Positions 18,459-27,981 of a stretch of DNA of 64,000 bases are shown here, piece after piece. The DNA is from Glutamicibacter ardleyensis (GTDB taxonomy: Bacteria > Actinomycetota > Actinomycetes > Actinomycetales > Micrococcaceae): positions 62,001 to 126,000 of the forward strand of contig NZ_BMKX01000004.1 in assembly GCF_014644555.1 (NCBI RefSeq). The letters run 5' to 3'. The translations under genes were made by a program, and so were the position numbers. The notes under the pieces are model-generated. The model saw nothing but the letters and a program-made list of their open reading frames with translations. It ran no database searches and was not told the DNA's origin. Positions within the stretch are counted from its first letter, which is position 1, and each line of letters starts with the position of its first letter.

Positions 18459-19046
18459 GTCCCACGCGTCACACTAGGTCCAGAGGAGATTACTCCTGCC
18501 CATAGGCCTACTTCGCGCTTCATTAAAGTGCTCTCCAACTGGATGATGCCTGCGACTTTTAAGATCTGTCGGCAGGAGATGCGGGTACCTTGCTATTGCG
18601 TTCTCATTGACTGAAAAGAACACCGAACAAATCACCGAAATTACAATGAGTTTTGCAGACGCACACTCGCAAAACCATGGAGTGACAATGAGCAGGATGC
18701 TGTGTCGGCTACCGCAAGTTGACGCATCAGGTCGTGTGAGCGTAAATCGCGTCCGCTATTCAGGACGACAGCTTTGAAGTAACTTTCATCTGGATGGGAT
18801 GACCATGGCAGCCCACAGCCGCCGGCGAATCCATTCACATCCCGCGGACGTTGCTTCAAGGGTGGAACCTTATCTCAACTCCACGGTTTTACATGTATGC
18901 GGACTCAAGTTTCATGGATCCAGCGTGGGACATCTAGTACTTGCGCAGAATATTCTCGGTGAAGTCTCGGACTGATCTCTGGTCTTGTGGACGAATTACG
19001 TTGTACGGCTACGTAGAATATAGGCGTACGTCAATGAATTTCGAGG
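18459..19046. other. Gene-free interval between tagD and the Stealth gene
   Basis: No convincing gene is seen in these 588 bases. On the + strand one frame is open from 18547 to 18973 except for a single TGA at 18775, but the translation is not recognisable and there is no ribosome site. It may be a decayed remnant or simply the long upstream region of the Stealth gene. Confidence 0.4.
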
Positions 19047-20402
19047 ATGGGTTTGCACGTGGACTTCGCTGGATGGAGAGGGAAAATCGGGCAGTTGCTG
19101 CCTCAACAACTTGTGCAGCAACTACTTAAATCTCGTATCAGCCTTGCGCCGGCTTCCGTTGGCAGCATCCTGGAATTACGCGAAGAGAACGAAACCGCTG
19201 TTCGTGCGATCGCGAATAGTGCTGGCATTGAATATACGTGGGATGAAAACTCGTGCAGGTTTGTCATTGGACGCGGGCCTTGGAACCTACTGCAGTCCGA
19301 ACTTAGAGGAAACGGTTTATTTGTGGCTCAATTGGCCGAGGCCGGCTCTTACTCAGCCTCTGAGTCTTGGTCTGTGAGCCTCACATCCTTGGAATCGGGC
19401 GTACTTGGCGCCGGCGCGATGTGGGATGTATTTCCAGATACCCCTGACCCGATCCACGACGTGATGGATTACGTAGGTCCTGTTGACGCTGTGTATACGT
19501 GGGTTAATTCTGCGGATCCCACGTGGCAGACAGACTACGAGCAGGCGAAAGCAAATGCAGATGGTCACCTGAACAGCAGTTCCACTGATCCCGGACGCTT
19601 CGTATCTCATGATGAATTGAAGTTCTCAATTCGCTCCCTGGAACTCAATCTGCCATGGATTAACCACATTTATTTGGTCACTGCCGGGCAAGTCCCGTCA
19701 TGGCTCGTAGAAGAACACCCGAAAATTACTATCGTTGATCATACGGAAATTTTGGATGCTAAGTGCCTGCCAACCTTCAACTCGCACGCAATCGAATCCC
19801 GGTTATCGTTCATTCCGGGGTTGGCAGAACGGTTCATCTACATCAACGATGATGTGTTTTTTGGAAGACCGGTCTCACCAAATGTGTTTTATGGTCCTGC
19901 AGGACAAGCGAAATTCTCGCTCTCGCCAGGACATTTTATGGATGCGGACGAGGTCGAACTACCTGTCAACTCGGCCGCCAAAAACAACCAATCGTTGATG
20001 AGATCCACATATCACCGGACAACATCGCGAAAGTTCAAGCACGTTGCGCATCCCCAATTGAGAAGCATCCACGAGCTGGCTTACAAACAGTATCCAGAAG
20101 AACTCGCCCGGACAGCCGGACATCAATTTCGCCATCCAGCGGATATCTCCTTACCATCGTCGCTAGCTCATCAACTCGCTGCCCGCACAGCGATGGGCTA
20201 TCCGACGGAGATAGACTACGCATACCTTGATATAGGCGACAGCAACTTTGCCCTGCAAGCACTCAGGCTAACTCGCGGCGTGCTTCCACAAATGTTTTGT
20301 CTGAACGAAGTTCGCCAGAGCTCGCAGGTGCAACAGCAGGAACGGGTAATCAAAAACTTGTTCCAGAGTATGTACCGATATAGATCTTCATTTGAAAAGT
20401 AG
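19047..20402 (+). CDS. Stealth family sugar-phosphate transferase
   Basis: A 451-residue protein with the conserved regions of Stealth proteins. CR1 is DAVYTWVNSADP (about 147-158), CR2 is SHDELKFSIRSLELN (about 188-202), CR3 includes the FIYINDDVFFG segment (about 262-272), and CR4 follows with the RHPADIS region. Stealth enzymes transfer hexose-1-phosphate from nucleotide-sugars, building phosphodiester-linked surface polysaccharides, and are related to GlcNAc-1-phosphotransferase. Here it implies sugar-1-phosphate units in the wall polymer. An in-frame stop at 19035 limits the start to the ATG at 19047 or the GTG at 19059. Confidence 0.88.
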   Translation: MGLHVDFAGWRGKIGQLLPQQLVQQLLKSRISLAPASVGSILELREENETAVRAIANSAGIEYTWDENSCRFVIGRGPWNLLQSELRGNGLFVAQLAEAGSYSASESWSVSLTSLESGVLGAGAMWDVFPDTPDPIHDVMDYVGPVDAVYTWVNSADPTWQTDYEQAKANADGHLNSSSTDPGRFVSHDELKFSIRSLELNLPWINHIYLVTAGQVPSWLVEEHPKITIVDHTEILDAKCLPTFNSHAIESRLSFIPGLAERFIYINDDVFFGRPVSPNVFYGPAGQAKFSLSPGHFMDADEVELPVNSAAKNNQSLMRSTYHRTTSRKFKHVAHPQLRSIHELAYKQYPEELARTAGHQFRHPADISLPSSLAHQLAARTAMGYPTEIDYAYLDIGDSNFALQALRLTRGVLPQMFCLNEVRQSSQVQQQERVIKNLFQSMYRYRSSFEK

Positions 20403-20463
20403 AATCCGGTTTAGAGCCGGGTTCTCAACGATAGTGACGCACAAATTTAAGGAACACATCTCA

Positions 20464-23400
20464 GTGGCATTCAAGAAGCATTCCGCGCAGGCACTAGTAC
20501 AGTCGCTGGTCAGCGATTTGCGAGACCAACGGCTAAAGCGGAAAACCTACCGCTACTACTCGGGCCATCACTCGTTAGCCGTGGAATCTGTCGACGGTCG
20601 GTTAAACGTCGAAGCCGAACTGAACTATGTACCGCGCGCTGTCGCCGTACTTCATGGACGCCACATCGTGTTTTCCGAGCCTGTCATCTCTAAATCTCAC
20701 GAGTCTGCAGACCGTTTCCATGCCACAGCCACCTTAGGGCTGGACCAGGTTCTGGACGCTTGGGAAGAGTATCGCGAACTTGCGACGTCAGACTCTGATG
20801 AATTGGATCCAGAGGAAGACGGTGAAACCAAGTCCGAGATCGAAGAGGTCGAGGAGGAAGACGGGCTTCCTGCTGGAACCGTGAGGTTGGCATTTACTTT
20901 TGAATGCGAATACACAGAGCTGCCCAGCGCTATCGCCTGGATCCAAGTTGAACCACAGGGTGAACTGCTGCGTCGAAAAGAAGTCAAGGCCCTCGTAGAA
21001 GAAGGCGAACTTCTCCTGGATGGTCCGGTGATTGCCCACCGGATTATGGGGCGCTTTGAAAAGACTGAACTACTCGGTGCCGGCAGCTATCACACGGGCG
21101 AACGCAGCACCGGAGTATACGTCAACAAACGAGCCGAAATTTCGATTGGTATCAACCGTGAAGTTTCGCATTCGTATCGTATTCGGACGGATAAGACCCA
21201 GGTTCACGCGGGTATCCTTTCTCTCGCCGGAGTCCTAGACACCCAAACCGACCGCCTGACCGCCGCGCGATTAAGTGTCATTGCGCGCCGCACTCAAAGT
21301 GAGTTCGAAGCACCAGTTCAGCTGGACCTTGACTTGGACCTCGCCGAGCGCCGGTTCGGCAAGGCGACCTACAAGTGGCAAGCCGACTTGGATTTCGCTG
21401 CGCAGGATTGGGAGTTATTTGACCGAGGCGACAATTACGACATCTACCTGATGATCAGCCATGCCTGTAGCGACGAGGAACGGCGGATGCGTGTCACCAG
21501 GACACCATATATTGTCCGTTCCACTACGCAGGCCGGCGCCGTGCACAAGGGCAGCCAAACGCTGGCGATTTCTCCGTACTTCACCTTCAAAGCAAAATCG
21601 ACGTCGTTGATTCTTGAGGTGTACGAGAAGGAAGCCTTCGCAGTGCTCGAAGACTCTCGCGCCAAGAGCTTCCCCGTCCTTGAGAGTGGAAGCAAGCCAA
21701 TCTGGATTGTTGGCGAGCTTTCCTATAAAGCTCAAGACAATGCGCTACACCTGTTCCGCTATCTTCGTAGCCAACGCCAAGATATCGATGCGTATTACGT
21801 CATCGATGAAAATTCCCCAGATCTGCGAAACTTTGCTTCCATGGATCACGTTGTTTTCCACGGAAGCAAGGAGCATTTCGAACTCGCAACACGGGCTTCG
21901 CGATTTGTTGGTACGCATCATGCCGACTACCTGTATCCAACACGGCATCAGAGTTTCTCGGCAAGGACTCGTGCGACTCGCGTATTCCTGCAGCACGGAG
22001 TTATGGGAACCAAGTGGATGGTGCCGAACTACGGCAAGAATTCGCCGGGCTTCACCACCGACTTGTTCATGGTGTCTTCGGATCGAGAGAAACAATATAT
22101 CGTTTCCGATTTCTTGTATTCACCGGAAGACGTCAAGGTCACCGGACTCTCGCGCTTTGACTCCCTGCTGGCAAACGACATTCCAACGAACAAGAATATG
22201 CTGCTGATCATCCCTACCTGGAGGGACTGGCTGCAAAATGAGGAAGCCTTCCTCGAATCGGCGTACCTCCAGGAATGGAAGGACCTGCTGTCATCACCTG
22301 AACTAGCGCAGATGGCAGCCAAGCACTCCCTGGAAGTAGTTTTCAGCCTGCACCCAAACATGCAGCACTTCCGTGAGCATTTCCAAGACACGCCCGCGCG
22401 ATTAATCGTCCAGGGCGAAGTAGATGTCCAGGAGCTTATCAAAACCGCCGCGGTCATGGTCACCGACTACTCTTCCGTTGCATTTGACTTCAGCTTCCTT
22501 CACAAGCCCGTGCATTACTTCCAATTTGACCGTGCGAGGTTCCTGGGGAAACAGGGGTCCCATCTAGACCTTGACGCTGAACTTCCAGGCCGCATTGCGT
22601 TCGACAGCGCCAGCCTGCTCACTGATCTTGCTGAGACCATGGACCGTGGAAAGAGCATGGAGCCACAGTTTGTTCAGCGCGCAGATGTTTTCATTTCGCA
22701 CCGCGACCAGAACAACAGCCAGCGTGTGACCGAGGAAATTGAGAAAGCAGCTCTTCGCAAGCGTTCCCAGGATGGCTGGAAAGCAGAACTCCCCGAAAAA
22801 CTGAAAGGCCGCTTCCGCAAGAACAAGCGGTATTACTCGGTGATGCGGGCCATGTTCAAGACGGTCTCGCGGACCCCGATGGATGAGAATCTCGTAGTTT
22901 TTGAATCGGGTCTGGGCAAGCAATATGGTGACTCACCGCGATACATTTACGAGGAGCTCGTACGCAGTGGCGATACCCGCAAGAAAGTTTGGATCTATTC
23001 AGGCGCGCACCGCTTCACCGATCCGAATACCATCACTATCCAGCGCCTGTCTCCGGAGTACTTCTGGTATTTGGCCAGGGCCAAGTTCTGGGTAACCAAC
23101 CAGAGCTTCCCGCACTATTTGCGCCGGCGCAAGAACGGCATTTATCTTCAGACCTGGCACGGTACGCCGCTGAAGCATATGGCGTTGGATATCGAAGAAA
23201 TCCATGGTCGTGATGAAGGTTATGTGCAGCGGGTACTCAATGCGACCAAACAATGGTCGCACTTGATTTCACCGTCAAAGTACACTACCGACGTCATGAA
23301 GTCGGCGTACTCGTTCTCCGGAACTGCCACCGAACTGGGCTATCCGCGCAATGATATCCTCATGGCTCCTGACGCCGCGGCACGTGAAGTCTCGATACGC

Positions 23401-23976
23401 GAAGGATTGGGACTTGCTCCGAACGTTCGTACGGTGCTTTATGCTCCGACCTTCCGCGACGACGCTGGAACCGGGCGTGGGCGCTTTAAGTTTGAGCTGC
23501 CGATGGACCTTGAAGAGTTTGATCGCCGATTTGGCGAGGACACCGTCCTGCTGCTGCGCATGCATGTACTGGTATCTAATGCGATCAGCATTCCGGAGGA
23601 ACTCAACGCACGCATTTTAGACGTTTCTGGATACCCGGATATCCAGGAACTTTACCTTGCCGCAGACGTGCTGATCACCGACTATTCTTCAGTGTTCTTT
23701 GACTATTCGTTGCTTCGCCGGCCTGTCGTCTTCTACGCGTATGATCTGGAAAGCTATCGCGATAACCTGCGTGGATTCTATCTTGACTACCAGAACGAAA
23801 TGCCTGGTCCGATTGTTGAAACCGAAGCGGAACTTTGGGATACCGTCGCCGATGCCCTGGAAGGCAAAAACATCGGGGGAGTGGAACGAGAAGCATTCGT
23901 GAAACGGTTCGCACCACAAGATGATGGTTTTGCCTCACGCAGAGTCGTTCAGAAGTTCTTCCCGCAGAACAATTAG
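20464..23976 (+). CDS. Tandem CDP-glycerol glycerophosphotransferase (two TagF-like domains)
   Basis: A very large cytoplasmic or peripheral membrane enzyme of 1170 residues. After an unrecognised N-terminal about 400 residues, with a strongly acidic patch near 108-135, there are two CDP-glycerol glycerophosphotransferase domains. Domain one (about 410-740) has FLQHGVMGTKW and VTDYSSVAFDF. Domain two (about 800-1165) has TWHGTPLKHM and ITDYSSVFFDY. The TDYSS motif and the HG(T/V) motif mark the CDP-glycerol site. Such enzymes prime or extend glycerol-phosphate chains. I chose GTG 20464, preceded by AAGGAA, over the TTG at 20392 that overlaps the Stealth gene. A terminator follows. Confidence 0.88.
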   Translation: MAFKKHSAQALVQSLVSDLRDQRLKRKTYRYYSGHHSLAVESVDGRLNVEAELNYVPRAVAVLHGRHIVFSEPVISKSHESADRFHATATLGLDQVLDAWEEYRELATSDSDELDPEEDGETKSEIEEVEEEDGLPAGTVRLAFTFECEYTELPSAIAWIQVEPQGELLRRKEVKALVEEGELLLDGPVIAHRIMGRFEKTELLGAGSYHTGERSTGVYVNKRAEISIGINREVSHSYRIRTDKTQVHAGILSLAGVLDTQTDRLTAARLSVIARRTQSEFEAPVQLDLDLDLAERRFGKATYKWQADLDFAAQDWELFDRGDNYDIYLMISHACSDEERRMRVTRTPYIVRSTTQAGAVHKGSQTLAISPYFTFKAKSTSLILEVYEKEAFAVLEDSRAKSFPVLESGSKPIWIVGELSYKAQDNALHLFRYLRSQRQDIDAYYVIDENSPDLRNFASMDHVVFHGSKEHFELATRASRFVGTHHADYLYPTRHQSFSARTRATRVFLQHGVMGTKWMVPNYGKNSPGFTTDLFMVSSDREKQYIVSDFLYSPEDVKVTGLSRFDSLLANDIPTNKNMLLIIPTWRDWLQNEEAFLESAYLQEWKDLLSSPELAQMAAKHSLEVVFSLHPNMQHFREHFQDTPARLIVQGEVDVQELIKTAAVMVTDYSSVAFDFSFLHKPVHYFQFDRARFLGKQGSHLDLDAELPGRIAFDSASLLTDLAETMDRGKSMEPQFVQRADVFISHRDQNNSQRVTEEIEKAALRKRSQDGWKAELPEKLKGRFRKNKRYYSVMRAMFKTVSRTPMDENLVVFESGLGKQYGDSPRYIYEELVRSGDTRKKVWIYSGAHRFTDPNTITIQRLSPEYFWYLARAKFWVTNQSFPHYLRRRKNGIYLQTWHGTPLKHMALDIEEIHGRDEGYVQRVLNATKQWSHLISPSKYTTDVMKSAYSFSGTATELGYPRNDILMAPDAAAREVSIREGLGLAPNVRTVLYAPTFRDDAGTGRGRFKFELPMDLEEFDRRFGEDTVLLLRMHVLVSNAISIPEELNARILDVSGYPDIQELYLAADVLITDYSSVFFDYSLLRRPVVFYAYDLESYRDNLRGFYLDYQNEMPGPIVETEAELWDTVADALEGKNIGGVEREAFVKRFAPQDDGFASRRVVQKFFPQNN

Positions 23977-23989
23977 CGTCAGTACTTAG

Positions 23990-24018
23990 CCCGGCAGTCT
24001 TCAAGGCTGCCGGGTTTT
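23990..24018 (+). terminator. Rho-independent terminator
   Basis: The arms CCCGGCAG and CTGCCGGG surround a nine-base loop and are followed by four Ts. It ends the transcript carrying the tandem glycerophosphotransferase gene. Confidence 0.85.
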
Positions 24019-24152
24019 CGCGCTCTTGGATACCAACACGGGAGTAATAACCAATTCTGGCTGGCGTTATAAGGCAGAATCATCTGGTGGGCATTGAACC
24101 ACGGGGTGATCTCTTCCGTGGAATGGCTTAGGTCGATGGTAAAAGGGTTAAA

Positions 24153-27100
24153 GTGAACAGGTATAGTCTCCGTGTTGTCTTAGGAATTGGACGACGTCTC
24201 GAACGTCGCGGCAGGTATCGCCTGGCTGCAGTTTTCTATGAACGGGTACTGAAAACCAAGATCCTGAAATCCGACGAGGTTCGGTTCCGTTTAGGGCTGT
24301 GCCAATACAAGTCAAAGAAATACTCGCTGGCCATGTCCAACATGGAAATGGCCATTGCACACCAGCCCCATCTCTATGGCTGGATCCAATCGTTGGCATT
24401 GAACATGCAACGCATGAAAAAATTTGATCGTGCCTTGGAATTGTTTGCCGTCGCCTGCGCCGGACAGCCGCACAATGTTCGCTGGCATCAGCGTTATGCC
24501 AAGTGTGCGGTAGCGGCGCGCAACAAAGACTTGGCCGGGAATATCCTTGAAACTTTGGTGACCAAGTACCCCTTGGATCCTGAGACTTCCGAAGCTCTCG
24601 CGACCCACCTGCTGGTTACCGGCCAACGCTGGCGAGAACTCGAAGTACGAATTAACTTTTCTCACGTTCATAGCCAAGACGCTCAGTGGATGTTCCTCTC
24701 GGGCCAGGCGGCACAGTTCATGTCCCGTTTCGACCAAGCACGAGACTTTTATCTGGAAGCCGTCGCACTCGAGACACAGCATTCGAAGGCCTGGTACGGG
24801 CTGGCGCGCGCTTATGAAGAGCTGGGAGACCACGAAAGTTCCAGTGACGCTGATGCGCAAGCTGTGCTTACCTCTGGTAACGAGCGGATACATAAGCTCG
24901 GCATTGGCCGGTTGCATGAGCGTGAAAGTGACTGGAACCGAGGCGAACGGTCCTATCGGCGGGCACTGAATGAATCCGGTGATCCAGAAATTCGGCAAGC
25001 GTTGAATTACCGCGCGGGAGAAGTGAACAGCAAGCTGTTCAATCTTGATGTTGCCGCCAAGTATTTCGGTGAATCTCGAGCCACGGCTACGAGCATTGAA
25101 GAACAAGTCATCTCTGCCTACGCGCAAGCACGTGCCTATGCGCGTGCGGATGATTTTGCCAGTGCCGCCAATACCTACTCCACATTTGTCGAATTACTTC
25201 CGGAGCAGAGCCGGGTAGAAATTCCTGTAGCGCTTTACCGATATGCCCACGCGCTGCATCAACTGGGTAGGTATGAACAAGCAACAAATGTCTATTTGCG
25301 GGCCGCAGATGCGTGGGGGTACCTCACCGATGAGCTCAAAGTGCCGGCGGTTGCTGGCCCCCGCGCCGCAGAATGCATAGAACTTGCCCAAAGCGCCGAG
25401 GATCGGGAGCAATGGCAGCTGGCCGCTGATAGCTACCGTGACGCGTTGTGGCACACCTCAACCACGCAGCGTATGTGGCAAGCCCGTGCCGGACAGGCGC
25501 TCAGCAAAATCAGCGAGCCACAACTGGCCTGTCAGTACTTTGAGAACATGCTGCTTTTCAACGAAATTGCAGTCGCAGGAATCGGGAACGCGCTCAAGGG
25601 TGCGGGACGCCACCGTGGAGCACTGTTCATTCATGCATCCGAACAGTTGCCATTGGAAGAGAAGCTCGTAGTTTTTGAATCCTCACACGGTAAGAATATT
25701 CATTGCCACCCTTTGGCAATCTTCCTGCAGATGCGCAACGATCCACGCTTTGAGGGTTTCCGCTACGCCTGGGTCTACAACGACCATACACAAACCCCGG
25801 CGCAACTAGCCGACTATCCAGACGTCGCAGTCATCAAGCAGCATTCGGATGCTTACATACGATTACTCGGTACGGCGAAGTACCTGGTGAATAATGCAAC
25901 GTTCCCAACGTATTACGCGCGTAGGGAGGGGCAGCAGGTACTGAACACCTGGCATGGCACGCCGCTGAAGTTCATGGGCAAGCTCGTTAAAGGCGCGGTG
26001 GGTGAGCACCGGAATGTGCAACGCAATTTCCTTCAAACCACGCACCTGATGGTACCCAATGAGCACACCTTGAAGACTCTCTCCATGGACCATGACCTGG
26101 ATGGCATCTTCCCAGCCAAGGTGGCCCTGACTGGCAGCCCTCGCATTGATTCGATGATTAACCTCAGCCAGGAACGAAAAGATGAAATTCTAAGCCTGCT
26201 CGGAATTGATGCGCAGAGTAAAGAGCCGGTCGTTCTTTTTGCGCCCACGTGGCGCGGTCAGCTCAACGACCGAAGCTACGATGTGAATTCTCTAGTCTCG
26301 GATGTTGCACGGATGGCCAACGGCGCGCACCACATGTTGTTCCGCGCACACCGCTTTGCCGAGCAGCTCATCGGCGATGCCGAGCTGGATGCGGCCATTG
26401 TGCCCGCGTCCATCGACACCAATGAGTTACTGGCGGTAGTCGACATACTCATTACCGACTACTCCTCGATCTTCTACGACTTCCTGCCTGCACGTAAGCC
26501 AGTTCTTTTCTATACGCCAGATTTTGCATCCTATGACGCCGAACGCGGCCTGTATTTTGACAGGGCTACCTGGCCTGGCTCTGTCAGTGACAGCATTGAC
26601 GAGTTAGTTGATGAATTGCACCTTGTGCTGGATACCCCCGCGGTCAAATTGCATGAAAACTTCGCGGATAACGCCGCTGAATTCGCGCCTTTGGAAGATG
26701 GGGAGGCAAGCAAGCGCGTGATTGAATTCTTCTTCTTTGAAGACGATTCACACGTACTTGCGCCTGCATTGGAGCAACGCACCAAACTGTTGTTCTATCA
26801 GGGCCCGTTTAAGCCCAACGGCATTGCCACGGCATTCGTTAACTTGATTGGTGCGCTAGACCCAGACAAGTACTTGGTCACTGTGGCCGTGGACATGAAT
26901 GCAACTGCTGCTGACCCGGCAGCACTGGAGATCCTCAACTCGCTGCCGAGCCATGTAAAGGTGCTTCCGCGCGCGGGCACCACAGCCATGTCGGCAGAGG
27001 AACGTTGGGTTTCGGATTCGTATCATGCACAACGCGGATTCAGCTCGCCCGAGGCAGAACAAATTCACCTCAACACCATGGCCAGAGAAATGCGCCGCAG

Positions 27101-27977
27101 TTTCGGGGCTGCCCACTTTGACGTCGCAATCAACTTTGAAGGGTACTCGCGGTTCTGGGCGGCACTTTTTGCTGCAGCACACAGCCACGCAACAAAAACT
27201 TGCATCTACCTCCATAACGACATGGTGGGCGAGTGGCTCCTACGTTTTGGCAGCATGCCGGGCCTCTTCGCCACCTATCCCCACTATGACCGCCTGGTTT
27301 CCGTCACGGACAGCGTTGGCGAAGTTAACGAACGCGAACTGGGTCAACGTTTTAATATCGACCCAGCTTCGTTTACCGTTTCCGAAAATCTGTTGGACCT
27401 CGTAAAACCTGCGCAATGGTCACAACTGTCTGAAACGGTGCATGAGTTCCCCGGCGAAGGCCTTACGGTCTTCGCCAATATGGCACGTCTTTCCCCAGAA
27501 AAAGGACAGGCCAAACTGCTGCGCGCATTCGCGGAAGTCCACGCAGCTAATCCGAACACGCGCCTGTTGCTTATCGGTGATGGTCCTCTGCGGATGACCC
27601 TAGAAGAGCAGATTCTTGAACTGGGACTGGATGGCAAAGTCGCAATAACAGGGCTGTTGGCAAATCCGTTCCCCACGTTGAAATCTGCAGACTGCTTTGT
27701 CTTCTCTTCCGACTACGAAGGTCAGGGCCTTGCCCTGATCGAAGCCATGATGCTTGGCCTTCCGGCAATCTCCACCGACGTTGTAGGTTCACACAGTGTG
27801 CTGGTTGGCGGCTACGGACAATTAGTCGAGAACTCCGTTGCAGGGTTAAAGGAGGGAATGAAAAAGTACCTCGCAGGGTATCGAGCCGAGCGGGAGTTTG
27901 ATGCTGCTAGTTATCAGAAACAGGCCTTGAAACAGTTCGAATCACTTGTTGAGCAGCCTGCGCAAGTCTTGCAATAA
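24153..27977 (+). CDS. TPR - CDP-glycerol glycerophosphotransferase - family 4 glycosyltransferase fusion
   Basis: A three-part protein of 1274 residues. Residues 1 to about 500 are helical repeats of tetratricopeptide type, suggesting a scaffold. Residues about 510-870 form a CDP-glycerol glycerophosphotransferase domain with TWHGTPLKFMGK (about 602-613) and ITDYSSIFYDF (about 768). Residues about 878-1270 form a GT-B family 4 glycosyltransferase with GPFKPNGIATAF, NMARLSPEKGQ and the SSDYEGQGLALIEAM (E-x7-E) motif. It may add glycerol-phosphate and a sugar to the same polymer. The start is GTG, preceded by AAAAGGG. Confidence 0.87.
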   Translation: MNRYSLRVVLGIGRRLERRGRYRLAAVFYERVLKTKILKSDEVRFRLGLCQYKSKKYSLAMSNMEMAIAHQPHLYGWIQSLALNMQRMKKFDRALELFAVACAGQPHNVRWHQRYAKCAVAARNKDLAGNILETLVTKYPLDPETSEALATHLLVTGQRWRELEVRINFSHVHSQDAQWMFLSGQAAQFMSRFDQARDFYLEAVALETQHSKAWYGLARAYEELGDHESSSDADAQAVLTSGNERIHKLGIGRLHERESDWNRGERSYRRALNESGDPEIRQALNYRAGEVNSKLFNLDVAAKYFGESRATATSIEEQVISAYAQARAYARADDFASAANTYSTFVELLPEQSRVEIPVALYRYAHALHQLGRYEQATNVYLRAADAWGYLTDELKVPAVAGPRAAECIELAQSAEDREQWQLAADSYRDALWHTSTTQRMWQARAGQALSKISEPQLACQYFENMLLFNEIAVAGIGNALKGAGRHRGALFIHASEQLPLEEKLVVFESSHGKNIHCHPLAIFLQMRNDPRFEGFRYAWVYNDHTQTPAQLADYPDVAVIKQHSDAYIRLLGTAKYLVNNATFPTYYARREGQQVLNTWHGTPLKFMGKLVKGAVGEHRNVQRNFLQTTHLMVPNEHTLKTLSMDHDLDGIFPAKVALTGSPRIDSMINLSQERKDEILSLLGIDAQSKEPVVLFAPTWRGQLNDRSYDVNSLVSDVARMANGAHHMLFRAHRFAEQLIGDAELDAAIVPASIDTNELLAVVDILITDYSSIFYDFLPARKPVLFYTPDFASYDAERGLYFDRATWPGSVSDSIDELVDELHLVLDTPAVKLHENFADNAAEFAPLEDGEASKRVIEFFFFEDDSHVLAPALEQRTKLLFYQGPFKPNGIATAFVNLIGALDPDKYLVTVAVDMNATAADPAALEILNSLPSHVKVLPRAGTTAMSAEERWVSDSYHAQRGFSSPEAEQIHLNTMAREMRRSFGAAHFDVAINFEGYSRFWAALFAAAHSHATKTCIYLHNDMVGEWLLRFGSMPGLFATYPHYDRLVSVTDSVGEVNERELGQRFNIDPASFTVSENLLDLVKPAQWSQLSETVHEFPGEGLTVFANMARLSPEKGQAKLLRAFAEVHAANPNTRLLLIGDGPLRMTLEEQILELGLDGKVAITGLLANPFPTLKSADCFVFSSDYEGQGLALIEAMMLGLPAISTDVVGSHSVLVGGYGQLVENSVAGLKEGMKKYLAGYRAEREFDAASYQKQALKQFESLVEQPAQVLQ

Positions 27978-27981
27978 AAAG

